Positions 1 through 7,515 of a stretch of 38,168 nt of DNA are shown here, one piece after another (positions within the stretch are counted from its first letter, which is position 1; each line of letters opens with the position of its first letter). The DNA lies in assembly GCA_934193095.1 (NCBI GenBank), contig CAKPUX010000016.1, positions 1 to 38,168 of the forward strand. Reading direction: 5' to 3'. A program made the translations under genes and the position numbers. Source of the stretch: an uncultured Dialister sp. (GTDB taxonomy: Bacteria; Bacillota; Negativicutes; Veillonellales; Dialisteraceae). The notes under the pieces are model-generated. The model was given only the letters and a program-made list of their open reading frames with translations. It had not been told where the DNA came from and did no database searches.

Positions 1-59
1 GTCACCGCAAAGAACAGAAGAACGACCCCGGCAAGGACCAGGTAGGGAATGATAAACAT
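1..59 (-). CDS. N-terminus of an unidentified membrane protein (partial)
   Basis: An ATG at 57-59 (read leftward) follows an AAGGAG ribosome binding site at 65-70 with a 5-nt spacer. Nineteen codons are visible before the window ends. They encode an almost uninterrupted hydrophobic stretch (MFIIPYLVLAGVVLLFFAV), which is a transmembrane segment or signal anchor. The family cannot be named from this much. The gene is separated from cbiZ by about 240 bases in which I recognise nothing. Confidence 0.6.
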   Translation of the reverse strand, partial: MFIIPYLVLAGVVLLFFAV

Positions 60-298
60 CGATGCTCCTTATATACTCTCTTTACTTTATAAAATCAAAT
101 CAGTTACATGGTATCATATTTTCCTTTTGACTTCAATCATATACGATGGGAGGTTCACCCGTGAAGAACTGCCCTTGACGTGCGAAGGCGGCTCTGCAGC
201 TTCTTGCGGATAGCCTTCCTCAAATAGATCAATGCTCACGTTTTTCCACACTCTTTGGCTTCTCTTGAGAGAAGGGATCCAATGGCTGCGTGATCGGA

Positions 299-1069
299 TC
301 AGCCTTTCCCGAGCTTCACCGCCTTTGGCGTTCGAAGCTCTTCGAAAGCATTCCACGGCTTATCGTAGATGACCAGACACTCCGTCACAGAGTCATAAGC
401 CGCTTTGGCAAGGAATGACCCCAGTTCGGAAAACGGACCTGCATCCGTATAGCGCTCTGCCCCGATCTCCGTCACCAGCGTGATGCCGTCCGTCCCTGTT
501 CCCGTAGCCGGTCGTCCGTTATTCACGTCCGCGATGCCCAGATCGGAAAGCGCTGCGCTCTTTCCTTCCGTCAGCGTGATGAAGCTTCTCGCCATGATCC
601 CTTCAGGCAGGCTTCCATGAACGAGGACCATCATATTGATCGTTCCGACAGGTACAAAGTGACCATCCTTCTCTCGGTAAAGAGGCTTTGAAGATGCGCG
701 GCAGGCCGTCTTCTCCACGCCTCCCGTGGTAATGATCTCTACAATCAGATCTCCGGATGTGAAAACCTTGTGCGAGTACTGATACACCTTCGCCGCGGTC
801 AGAAGCGCACTGGCACCTTCCGGATCGGCTCCCTCTTTTTCGATACAGCGTCTCAGATATGCAGCCACCGATCCACCGGGAAAATCTGACTCTTCCCCGT
901 AAAAGGTTCTGAGCCGCTGATTCATCACCGCTGTCACGCGGCGCAGACCGCCGCCATAGATCGCTGTCGAAAGTGAGAGATGCTCTTCATCAAAGGAAAT
1001 CAAAAGACTATCCTCGCTGACGCGAAGCCGGGCTCCGGGCACAGCGAGAGAATGGATCGTGGGATACAT
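299..1069 (-). CDS. cbiZ: Adenosylcobinamide amidohydrolase, CbiZ family
   Basis: CbiZ cleaves the side-chain amide of adenosylcobinamide or pseudocobamides to give adenosylcobyric acid, so that salvaged corrinoids can be rebuilt with the preferred lower ligand. Family signs are the N-terminal glycine cluster in STAIYGGGL (residues about 34-42) and the C-terminal GTGTDGITLVT motif, which matches the conserved GT.TDA block of CbiZ. The frame is open further upstream to an ATG at 1150, but that ATG overlaps an extended -10 element (TGATATAAT, 1149-1157) and has no Shine-Dalgarno. I therefore chose the ATG at 1069, which has AGAGG 9 nt upstream; the protein is 256 aa. It is divergent from the zeta-like gene. 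cobO in the same window (35156) supports active corrinoid salvage. The family assignment is fairly secure; the start is inferred. Confidence 0.75.
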   Translation of the reverse strand: MYPTIHSLAVPGARLRVSEDSLLISFDEEHLSLSTAIYGGGLRRVTAVMNQRLRTFYGEESDFPGGSVAAYLRRCIEKEGADPEGASALLTAAKVYQYSHKVFTSGDLIVEIITTGGVEKTACRASSKPLYREKDGHFVPVGTINMMVLVHGSLPEGIMARSFITLTEGKSAALSDLGIADVNNGRPATGTGTDGITLVTEIGAERYTDAGPFSELGSFLAKAAYDSVTECLVIYDKPWNAFEELRTPKAVKLGKG

Positions 1070-1148
1070 GGGCGTCAACCTCTTTTCGATGAATGAATGG
1101 ACAGAAACACGAATGACACCCCTGATGTCGATGGCGTTTCCGCACTTC

Positions 1149-1157
1149 ATTATATCA
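1149..1157 (-). promoter_or_regulatory. Extended -10 promoter for cbiZ
   Basis: Read leftward the sequence is TGATATAAT, a TGn-extended -10 hexamer. No good -35 is seen at 17 nt, as is common with extended -10 promoters. Its position excludes the ATG at 1150 as the translation start. Confidence 0.5.
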
Positions 1158-1207
1158 CGAGCTATGCAGCAAGAGATCCCTCTGCCGCATAGCTCCTCAA
1201 TTCCTTA

Positions 1208-1236
1208 TGGACAAACCCACACGCCTTTGCTATGAT
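1208..1236 (+). promoter_or_regulatory. Sigma-70/A type promoter of the zeta-like kinase gene
   Basis: TGGACA (1208-1213) and TATGAT (1231-1236) are separated by exactly 17 nt. The start codon lies 43 nt beyond the -10. This promoter is back to back with the cbiZ promoter. Confidence 0.6.
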
Positions 1237-1278
1237 AAGAGCAAAATATTTCTGTTTTAAAAAGGAGTTGGTACGGCT

Positions 1279-2322
1279 ATGCCCTATGACGAGCGGACAC
1301 TTTGTGAATTAAGCGAATCTGCAGAAATCACCCCTATAGGAATCCAGCTGGAAGTGAATGCGGAAATTTTCAATACGCTTCACAACCTGCTTTGCACCAT
1401 GCGAGAGGACAAAGACATCTCTCCTTCTGATGAAGCACGCCTCTACAAACTTTGGCGGCAGACTATCCATGAAATGTCACTAATCGAGCTTCGGAAAGGC
1501 CGCGGCCTCCCCATGTCCGAGCAGATCTCGATGCTGCGCGAAGCCTATGACATAGAGACTAAGTACATGGCGGACCAGATCTTCCGTCCTGTTTCCAGCG
1601 TACAACTGACAAAAAAACTCATCGAAAAGGAAAGTGCCTTTGATGAAGAAGAGATGAATGCCTTCTTCCGAAAGACCATCTGGCCATCTATCCGTCAGGG
1701 AAAGAAAGGCGGGCAGAAGCATCCCACCGCCTACATCATCGCAGGACAGCCCGGCTCGGGCAAGACGCGCATGTCTTCCATGATCATCGAAGAGTATGAT
1801 GGAAATATCGTACAGTCCATGAGTGATAATTTCCGCGGTTTCCACCCTCGTTATAAAGCTCTCATGAAGAAGTACGGGCAATATTGTGCCTATTTCTCCA
1901 TGGCTCAGGGGCAGTACCTCTCAGACCTTGCCATGAAGCAGGCCGCTCTAGAGCGTTACCATATCCTCCAGGAAGGATCTCTGGAAGATGTCTCCCACAC
2001 AAAGGAATACATCCGTTATCTGAAAGAGCGCGGCTATACCATCTGCGTGCTCCTCAGAGCCTGCCCCAAAAAGGAAAGCTGGAAGGCCATCCACCAGCTC
2101 TTCCTGCAGCAGCGTCTGAAAGCACCCGGACTTTCCCGTCTCATCACGAAAGAACAGCATGACAAGGCATGCCTTTCCTTCCTTTCTGCCACCAATGACC
2201 TCATTGCACAGAACTTGATGGATCGGCTCATCATCAAAAGCCCCAAAGGGCTTCTCTACGACAGTGATGATATGCCCACAGAACGAGTCAGTGAACTTCT
2301 TGCGAAGCGAATGACAAAATAA
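1279..2322 (+). CDS. Zeta-toxin-like P-loop kinase with N-terminal extension
   Basis: Zeta toxins (PezT family) phosphorylate UDP-N-acetylglucosamine or related nucleotide sugars, blocking peptidoglycan precursor synthesis. The 347-aa protein has a Walker A motif GQPGSGKT at residues 156-163. This is followed by DNFRGFHPRY (183-192), matching the zeta D-x-F-R-x-x-HP-x-Y substrate segment, and by LQEGSLED (230-237), equivalent to the zeta EGTLRD block. Residues 1-145 are an unrecognised, largely helical and charged N-terminal region absent from the minimal ~250-aa zeta fold. AAGGAG lies 11 nt before the ATG. No antitoxin-sized frame precedes it on the same strand, and the next gene downstream is queG after a terminator. 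It may be a solitary zeta-like kinase with a self-regulating N-terminus, or a housekeeping relative rather than a toxin. Confidence 0.75.
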   Translation: MPYDERTLCELSESAEITPIGIQLEVNAEIFNTLHNLLCTMREDKDISPSDEARLYKLWRQTIHEMSLIELRKGRGLPMSEQISMLREAYDIETKYMADQIFRPVSSVQLTKKLIEKESAFDEEEMNAFFRKTIWPSIRQGKKGGQKHPTAYIIAGQPGSGKTRMSSMIIEEYDGNIVQSMSDNFRGFHPRYKALMKKYGQYCAYFSMAQGQYLSDLAMKQAALERYHILQEGSLEDVSHTKEYIRYLKERGYTICVLLRACPKKESWKAIHQLFLQQRLKAPGLSRLITKEQHDKACLSFLSATNDLIAQNLMDRLIIKSPKGLLYDSDDMPTERVSELLAKRMTK

Positions 2323-2347
2323 AAAGAGGCCGAAAGGTCTCTTTTTT
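2321..2347 (+). terminator. Rho-independent terminator after the zeta-like gene
   Basis: AAAAAGAGGCC, loop GAAA, GGTCTCTTTTTT, starting on the last base of the stop-codon region. The stem is nearly perfect (one G-T pair) and ends in a T-run. Confidence 0.9.
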
Positions 2348-2363
2348 ATGATGAGGAATCTCG

Positions 2364-2597
2364 AATGACTAGTGACTGGTGACTTGTGACTGGTAGCTAG
2401 GGATTAGTGGCTAGGGATTAGGTTTGCGATACTGGAAAACCGCTAGTTTCAAACCTCCGCGGCGCTTCCATATTTTTATGCGCCGCACCACCCCCGCCCT
2501 ACCCTCTGAACCTGTTGAACCCGCTGAACCTATTTCGTACGTAATCAAAGGGCGCCCCGCCCCATGGGCTAACCCTGAACCCCGAACCTTGAACCCT
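2364..2597 (+). repeat. Dispersed intergenic repeat, copy A (upstream of queG)
   Basis: This is a modular repeat of about 230 nt. It starts with a heptanucleotide array (2364-2422; units such as AGTGACT, GGTGACT, AGGGATT). A conserved segment follows that includes the hairpin arms GCGGCGC and GCGCCGC around 2460-2488. Next is a 9-nt periodic GAACC array (about 2505-2535), and then a 7-nt periodic CTGAACC-like array ending at 2597. Copy B at 10905-11106 is the same sequence in opposite orientation, ahead of queA. The copy occupies the whole gap between the zeta-like terminator and queG. Confidence 0.85.
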
Positions 2598-3509
2598 ATG
2601 ACTCCCAAATCTCACCTTTCCCAGATCGCCGCCTCGCTTCATCTGGATGCCTGCGGCGCATGCTCCGCTTCCTTAGACAGCACACTGAAAGAGCAGCTCC
2701 GAAATGCCGGCCCTATCCCCTTTGCGCCCTCCTCGCTCGAAGAAAGACTGGATCCTTCCGCGCTCCTTAGAGATGCACGCTCCTTCTTTGTGATTCTATT
2801 TCCATACAGACCTGCCAGCGAGGAAGAAGGAAATATCGCGCTTTATGCAAGGCCCATGGACTATCATAAGGTCATCCACCACTATCTTCAGAAAATCATA
2901 GAGACGGCTCGCCCGTCTTACCCGGGCGAGCAATTTCTTCCCCTTGTGGATACCTCTCCCATGGTCGACCGCTGGCTCGCCTATGCCGCTGGACTTGGGT
3001 TCTTCGGAAGAAATCACTGCCTGATCCATCCGACATACGGCTCCTTCGTCACCATCGGATCCATCCTGACCACACTGTCACTGACACCCGATGAGCCGCT
3101 CACGCTGGATTGCGGCAGCTGCCGCGAATGCCTCATCCGTTGTCCCGGGCGTGCCATCGGAGAGAAGAGGCTCGACCCTTTCCGATGCAAGTCTTACCTC
3201 ACGCAAAAGAAGGAAGAGCTCTCTCCGGCGGAGATGCAGATCCTGCAGCGGACGCCCTACATTTTTGGCTGCGATGAATGCCAGCGCTTTTGCCCCTTCA
3301 ATCAAAAAGCCCTCCCCTCTCCGCTTCCGGAGATCCATGAGCATCGGATCTCTACACTGACAAAGGAAGAAATGGACAGCTATTCCAACCGCGCCTTCGA
3401 CAAAGCCTTCCGTTCCTACGCCTTCGCCTGGCGCGGAAAAAAAGTACTGCTCAGGAATTGGAACATCGTAAACGAAAAAGGGAAAGAGGATATAAACAGC
3501 AGCCGGTAA
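2598..3509 (+). CDS. queG: Epoxyqueuosine reductase QueG (short form)
   Basis: QueG performs the last step of queuosine synthesis, reducing epoxyqueuosine in tRNA to queuosine with cobalamin and two [4Fe-4S] clusters. From the ATG at 2598 the protein is 303 aa. The core segment VDTSPMVDRWLAYAAGLG (about 117-134) contains the QueG catalytic Asp context. The ferredoxin-type cysteines are C172, C175, C178, C182, C197, C225, C228 and C232 (CGSCRECLIRCP and CDECQRFCP). It is shorter than the ~380-aa E. coli and B. subtilis enzymes and lacks most of their C-terminal HEAT-like region. No Shine-Dalgarno precedes 2598. The same frame stays open through the upstream repeat to 2424, so the true start is uncertain. 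queA and tgt lie in the leftward block. Confidence 0.88.
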   Translation: MTPKSHLSQIAASLHLDACGACSASLDSTLKEQLRNAGPIPFAPSSLEERLDPSALLRDARSFFVILFPYRPASEEEGNIALYARPMDYHKVIHHYLQKIIETARPSYPGEQFLPLVDTSPMVDRWLAYAAGLGFFGRNHCLIHPTYGSFVTIGSILTTLSLTPDEPLTLDCGSCRECLIRCPGRAIGEKRLDPFRCKSYLTQKKEELSPAEMQILQRTPYIFGCDECQRFCPFNQKALPSPLPEIHEHRISTLTKEEMDSYSNRAFDKAFRSYAFAWRGKKVLLRNWNIVNEKGKEDINSSR

Positions 3510-3544
3510 GAGAAGCTCAGCCTTTGCCACGTAATTGTATCTAT

Positions 3545-3574
3545 TTGCAAAAACGTATATAAAACGTATATAAT
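3545..3574 (+). promoter_or_regulatory. Promoter of the AGCS symporter gene
   Basis: TTGCAA (3545-3550), an 18-nt spacer and TATAAT (3569-3574). A direct repeat AAACGTATAT occurs twice between the hexamers. The gene starts at 3620. Confidence 0.6.
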
Positions 3575-3619
3575 AAGATGATTGACTATTATCTCTCATT
3601 CAGTTTCCAAGGAGGTATC

Positions 3620-5044
3620 ATGGAAGCGCTCAACGCTATTGTTTCAGAAATCAATGGATTTCTCTGGTCCTCGGTGATCATCATTCTTCTGGTGGGTGCC
3701 GGGTTCTACTTTACCGTCCGCACACGCGGCGTACAGATCCGCTATTTTACAAAAATGTTCTCCCTCATCACAGAGAGTGCCGGCAAAAAGACCGCCGGCA
3801 ATGAGATCTCCCCGTTTCAGGCCTTCTGTGTCAGCACGGCATCCCGTGTCGGCGTCGGCAATATTGCCGGCATCGCCATCGCTATCACAGCGGGCGGTCC
3901 GGGTGCGATCTTCTGGATGTGGTTCATCGCCATCATCGGCTCAGCGACAGGCTTCGTAGAAAGTACGCTTGGACAGATCTATAAAGTCCCGCGTGAAGAC
4001 GGCACCGGATTCCGCGGCGGCCCGGCTTACTACCTGAAAAATGGTCTCGGGCATGGTCTGTGGGCAGCGATTTTTGCCATTCTGATCTCTGTCACCTATG
4101 GCATGATCTACAACTCCGTCCAGTCGAATACCATTGCACTCGCACTTTCCTCCTCTCTGGGACTTGACCGCATGCTCATCGGCGGTGTCGTCACTGTCCT
4201 CGCTATGGCTGTCATCTGCGGCGGCATGGGCCGTATCGCCCGCGTCACGGAATGGATGGTCCCGATCATGGCCGGCATTTACATCCTGATCACGCTTGGC
4301 ATCATGCTTTTCAACATCACAGAAATGCCCCGCGTCTTTGGCATCATTTTCCGCGATGCTTTTGACTTCCAGGCAGTCTTTGGCGGCGGCATGGGCGCTG
4401 CCGTCCTGACAGGCTTCAAGCGCGGCCTCTTCTCGAACGAGGCCGGCGAAGGCTCTGTACCGAATGCAGCAGCCACCGCAGACGCCAGTCACCCGGCTGT
4501 GCAGGGTCTCATCCAGTCCTTCGGCGTCTATGTCGATACGCTCTTCATCTGCTCTGCTTCCGCATTCATCGTCCTCCTGACAGGCGACTATACTTCGACC
4601 GGTCTCACCGGCATCGAGCTCATCCAGTGGGATCTTGCCCAGTACTTTGGCCCGATGGCTCCGAAAGCCGTCTCCATCCTGATCTTCCTCTTCGCCTTCA
4701 CCTCCCTCATCGGTAACTACTACTATGGGGAGATCAATATCGGCCACCTGACCCAAAAGAAATGGCCGCTCAATCTTTTCCGCGTCTGCATTGCCGTCAT
4801 GATCTTCTGGGGCTCTCAGGCTGACCTCCCGCTCGTCTGGAATCTCGCCGACCTCTTCATGGCTTTCATGATACTGACAAACGTCACTGCCATCCTCCTT
4901 CTCTTCCCGCAGGCCAATGCGTGCCTCAAAGATTATGAACGTCAGCTCAAGGAAGGCATTCAGACACCGTTCTTCCATAAAAATGTCCTCCCCAGCCAAA
5001 AAGGCATCTACTGGTGGGATAAGGAAAACAACTATAAAGAATAA
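3620..5044 (+). CDS. Alanine/glycine:cation symporter (AGCS family)
   Basis: Sodium (or proton)-coupled importer of alanine or glycine in the cytoplasmic membrane, 474 aa, about 11 hydrophobic segments. Family hallmarks are the segment SRVGVGNIAGIAIAITAGGPG (first 20 residues of an AGCS signature region) and GLFSNEAGEGSVPNAAATA near residue 270, where the substrate- and sodium-binding loops lie. The ATG at 3620 follows AAGGAGGT at close spacing. An earlier in-frame ATG at 3578 has no ribosome binding site and lies only 4 nt beyond the -10, so it was rejected. The gene is monocistronic: its own promoter and a strong terminator flank it. Whether alanine or glycine is the main substrate cannot be told. 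Confidence 0.9.
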   Translation: MEALNAIVSEINGFLWSSVIIILLVGAGFYFTVRTRGVQIRYFTKMFSLITESAGKKTAGNEISPFQAFCVSTASRVGVGNIAGIAIAITAGGPGAIFWMWFIAIIGSATGFVESTLGQIYKVPREDGTGFRGGPAYYLKNGLGHGLWAAIFAILISVTYGMIYNSVQSNTIALALSSSLGLDRMLIGGVVTVLAMAVICGGMGRIARVTEWMVPIMAGIYILITLGIMLFNITEMPRVFGIIFRDAFDFQAVFGGGMGAAVLTGFKRGLFSNEAGEGSVPNAAATADASHPAVQGLIQSFGVYVDTLFICSASAFIVLLTGDYTSTGLTGIELIQWDLAQYFGPMAPKAVSILIFLFAFTSLIGNYYYGEINIGHLTQKKWPLNLFRVCIAVMIFWGSQADLPLVWNLADLFMAFMILTNVTAILLLFPQANACLKDYERQLKEGIQTPFFHKNVLPSQKGIYWWDKENNYKE

Positions 5045-5100
5045 TCCGTAAGATAAAAAACCGCGCTGCCCTTCGGGAGCGCGGTTTTTTATCCTACGGA
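5045..5100. terminator. Bidirectional terminator downstream of the symporter
   Basis: The core stem is AAAAAACCGCGCT (5055-5067) against AGCGCGGTTTTTT (5078-5090). It extends outward with TCCGTA/TACGGA, so the whole 56 nt forms an inverted repeat with one mismatch. A-run and T-run flank the core, so it can act on both strands. Confidence 0.9.
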
Positions 5101-5290
5101 TTGCTTCTTCTATCAAGCCTCCCCTCTCCAGAGGCTCCGACGGTATCATGGATCGCACGGGTTCTTTGCATCCAGAAGCTATCATGGATCACTGATGCCA
5201 AAAGCTGCAAGGGACGCCCCCTGTCTTACCCAAGAGGAGCCTCAACGAACAGCGGTCCCACGCGTTTATCGGCGGCTGACGATCCCCACG
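5101..5290. other. Noncoding segment with candidate structured RNA
   Basis: No convincing gene lies between the two terminators. On the + strand a nested fold can be drawn: GAGGCTCC (5131-5138) with GGAGCCTC (5236-5243), GGTATCA (5142-5148) with TGATGCC (5193-5199), and TGGAT (5149-5153) with ATCCA (5170-5174) plus GCA/TGC. The first arm can alternatively pair locally, AGCCTC (5116-5121) with GAGGCT (5131-5136). I do not recognise the family; 6S RNA is one possibility. The strand is undetermined because both flanking terminators could serve it. Confidence 0.3.
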
Positions 5291-5291
5291 C

Positions 5292-5322
5292 AAAAAGACT
5301 GCGAATACTCGCAGTCTTTTTT
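5292..5322. terminator. Terminator after secF
   Basis: AAAAAGACTGCGA, ATA, then CTCGCAGTCTTTTTT. It lies 16 nt beyond the secF stop on the minus strand and has T-runs in both orientations, so it could also end a rightward RNA from the 5101-5290 segment. Confidence 0.85.
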
Positions 5323-5337
5323 GTATTTGTATACCAT

Positions 5338-6264
5338 TTATGCTTTCGATCTCTTCTCTTCGCGCGAAGACGCATTTCTAGCGCTTCCGGTATGTTCATG
5401 CCATGTGACCCAGAGAGATGTCGCTACGCAGACAGAAGAGTAGGCACCGGAGATGAAGCCGATCAGCATGACCAGCGCGAAGTTTCTCGTGGTATCGCCG
5501 CCGAAGAAGTAGAGCGAAGCCACACAGAAGAGCGTCGTAGTCAGTGTATAGAGGGAACGACGGATGGTCTGATGAATGGAATCATTGGCCAGTTTCGCAA
5601 AGCTGTCCGTCCGGCGATGGGTATGAATGGCTTCACGAATACGGTCGAAGATGACGACAGATTCATTCATGGAATAACCAAGGACCGTCAGGATCGCTGC
5701 AAGGAAGGATGCATCGACTTCCAGATGGAAAAATGCAAAGACACCGAGCACCATCAGGATATCATGGCAGATCGCTACGATCGCAGACAGTGCGATACGG
5801 TGCTCAAAGCGGATAGACATATAAAGGATCATCGCACCGAAGGACAGAATGACATTGAGAAGTGTATTCTTCGTGACCTCAGAACCGATCACGGCACCGA
5901 CAGTCTCGATACGCTTCACTTCGGCTTCGCCGACTTTATCCTTCACATGAGAAACGACCGTCTGTGCTTCTTCAGCAGAGAGGTTTCTGGTACGGATGAT
6001 GACGTCATCGCCGGACTCTCCCTGCATATTGCTGCCGGAAAGCTGAATGGTCGCTGTTTCAAGACCATCCGTACGAAGACCGTCACGCACCTCTTCTACC
6101 GTGACATTCTTGGGAAATGCCAGCTCCAGAATGGTGCCGCCTGTGAAATCAATCCCCCAGTTGAAACGGAAGAGAATGATGGACACAACGGAAAGAATGA
6201 TCAGAAGTCCGGAAAAGCCGAACCAGAGCTTTCGTTTACCGATAAAATCAAAGCTGTTGAACAT
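5338..6264 (-). CDS. secF: Protein translocase subunit SecF
   Basis: SecF forms with SecD a proton-driven complex that pulls preproteins out of the SecYEG channel. The protein is 308 aa with six predicted membrane segments. The family signature FNWGIDFTGGTILEL is at about residues 34-48. The C-terminal block GYSMNESVVIFDRIRE carries the conserved membrane Asp region. The start ATG shares one base with the secD stop (TAATG), so translation is coupled. It is the last gene of the yajC-cyclo-ligase-secD-secF unit and is followed by a terminator. SecD and SecF are separate here, unlike the fused SecDF of Bacillus. Confidence 0.97.
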   Translation of the reverse strand: MFNSFDFIGKRKLWFGFSGLLIILSVVSIILFRFNWGIDFTGGTILELAFPKNVTVEEVRDGLRTDGLETATIQLSGSNMQGESGDDVIIRTRNLSAEEAQTVVSHVKDKVGEAEVKRIETVGAVIGSEVTKNTLLNVILSFGAMILYMSIRFEHRIALSAIVAICHDILMVLGVFAFFHLEVDASFLAAILTVLGYSMNESVVIFDRIREAIHTHRRTDSFAKLANDSIHQTIRRSLYTLTTTLFCVASLYFFGGDTTRNFALVMLIGFISGAYSSVCVATSLWVTWHEHTGSARNASSREEKRSKA

Positions 6265-7511
6265 TATCTATCGTACCCCCTTTTTCCGCCAAACCACCAG
6301 GGGTTATGGATCCAGTTCGCATCGATGAGGAACATGAGCAGTGTACGGCTGACAGTGATCGCCGTGAACATGGATACAGCGACACCAAGACCGAGCGAGA
6401 AGGCGAACCCCTTCACCGTCGCACTGCCCAGGAAGAAGAGGATGCAGGAGGTGATGATGACAGTCATATTCGCATCAAAGATGGTGACAAATGCACGTTT
6501 GAAGCCGGACTGGACAGCCAGCCTAAGCAGCTTGCCGGATGCGATCTCTTCTTTGAATCTTTCAAAGATGAGGACATTCGCATCGACCGCCATACCGATG
6601 GACAGAATGACGCCCGCCACACTTGGAAGTGTCAGTGTCGCATGCAGCATATTCAGAATGCCCAGAAGGATGAGGACATACACAAGAAGCGCCACATCCG
6701 CGACAAAGCCGGCCATACGGTACACGGCCAGCATGAAAATAACGACCAGAGAGAGACCGATGGTGAAAGCCACGACGGACTTATCCTTCGAGTCCTGTCC
6801 AAGAGACGGACCGACGGTACGGACTTCCATGACGGAAACCTTGACCGGAAGCGCACCGCTTCGGAGAAGGATCGCAAGATCCTTCGCTTCTTCGAGCGTT
6901 CTCTGCCCCGTGATGACAGCGGAGCCGCCGGTGATGGCTTCATTGACGACCGGATTCGTCAGGAGCTCTCCATCGAGATAGATCCCGATGTGACGGCCGA
7001 TATTCGCTGCAGTGAGGGCGCCGAATTTCTTTCCCCCCTCATCGGAAAATTCCAGAGCAACGAGCGGCTGCTTGTTCTGCCCCATCTGTTCTTTTGCATT
7101 TTTCAGGTCTTCCCCCGTCAGCTTGACATTGCCTTCCTCATCCTTGAACTGGAGGACAGCGGTCTTGCCAATGGTTTCGATGGCCTTCTGCGGATCCTTT
7201 TCACCCGGCAGCTCGATGATGATACGGTTCGCTCCTTCACGCTGGATGATCGGTTCCGTCAGACCCATTTCATTGACACGCTTCTGCATGATATTGATGA
7301 CCTGCGTGATCGCCTCATTGGTGACCTTATTTTCTTCGGTATCCTCAGCCTGCATGACGATATGTGTGCCGCCCTGCAAGTCAAGACCCTGACGGATATG
7401 CCCGGCCAGCCAGCCTACGCTCACAAGGAAAATCCCGATAATGGCCGCGATAACGACCCAGAATCGGATGAGCGCACCGCTTCTGACGCTACTGTTCCTT
7501 TTCTTTTCCAA
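6264..7511 (-). CDS. secD: Protein translocase subunit SecD
   Basis: Partner of SecF in the export motor, 415 aa, shorter than the ~600-aa proteobacterial SecD. An N-terminal membrane segment (about 15-35) is followed by the D1 motif GLDLQGGTHIVMQ. The periplasmic P1 region comes next, and then the transmembrane block AGVILSIGMAVDANVLIFER, which bears the conserved Asp used for proton coupling. The start is an uncommon TTG at 7509-7511. AGAGG lies 8 nt upstream, inside the end of the preceding gene, whose TGA is at 7516-7518. No ATG fits better. The 4-nt gap suggests coupling to the upstream cyclo-ligase. Confidence 0.96.
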   Translation of the reverse strand: MEKKRNSSVRSGALIRFWVVIAAIIGIFLVSVGWLAGHIRQGLDLQGGTHIVMQAEDTEENKVTNEAITQVINIMQKRVNEMGLTEPIIQREGANRIIIELPGEKDPQKAIETIGKTAVLQFKDEEGNVKLTGEDLKNAKEQMGQNKQPLVALEFSDEGGKKFGALTAANIGRHIGIYLDGELLTNPVVNEAITGGSAVITGQRTLEEAKDLAILLRSGALPVKVSVMEVRTVGPSLGQDSKDKSVVAFTIGLSLVVIFMLAVYRMAGFVADVALLVYVLILLGILNMLHATLTLPSVAGVILSIGMAVDANVLIFERFKEEIASGKLLRLAVQSGFKRAFVTIFDANMTVIITSCILFFLGSATVKGFAFSLGLGVAVSMFTAITVSRTLLMFLIDANWIHNPWWFGGKRGYDR

Positions 7512-7515
7512 AACT

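Noticed and set aside
114..356. 80-codon leftward frame overlapping the end of cbiZ
   Set aside because: No ribosome binding site, no recognisable sequence and it overlaps a well-supported gene in another frame.
5210..5265. T-box-like text (GGGACCGC ... GCGTCCC read leftward)
   Set aside because: The specifier and Stem I features are missing and no gene follows on that strand; only the bidirectional terminator and the convergent symporter lie beyond.
5101..6981. 626-codon open frame on the + strand
   Set aside because: It runs antisense to secF and secD, has no family features, and its composition follows the opposite-strand codon pattern. The same holds for long antisense frames over fhs, the PBP, tgt and secD.
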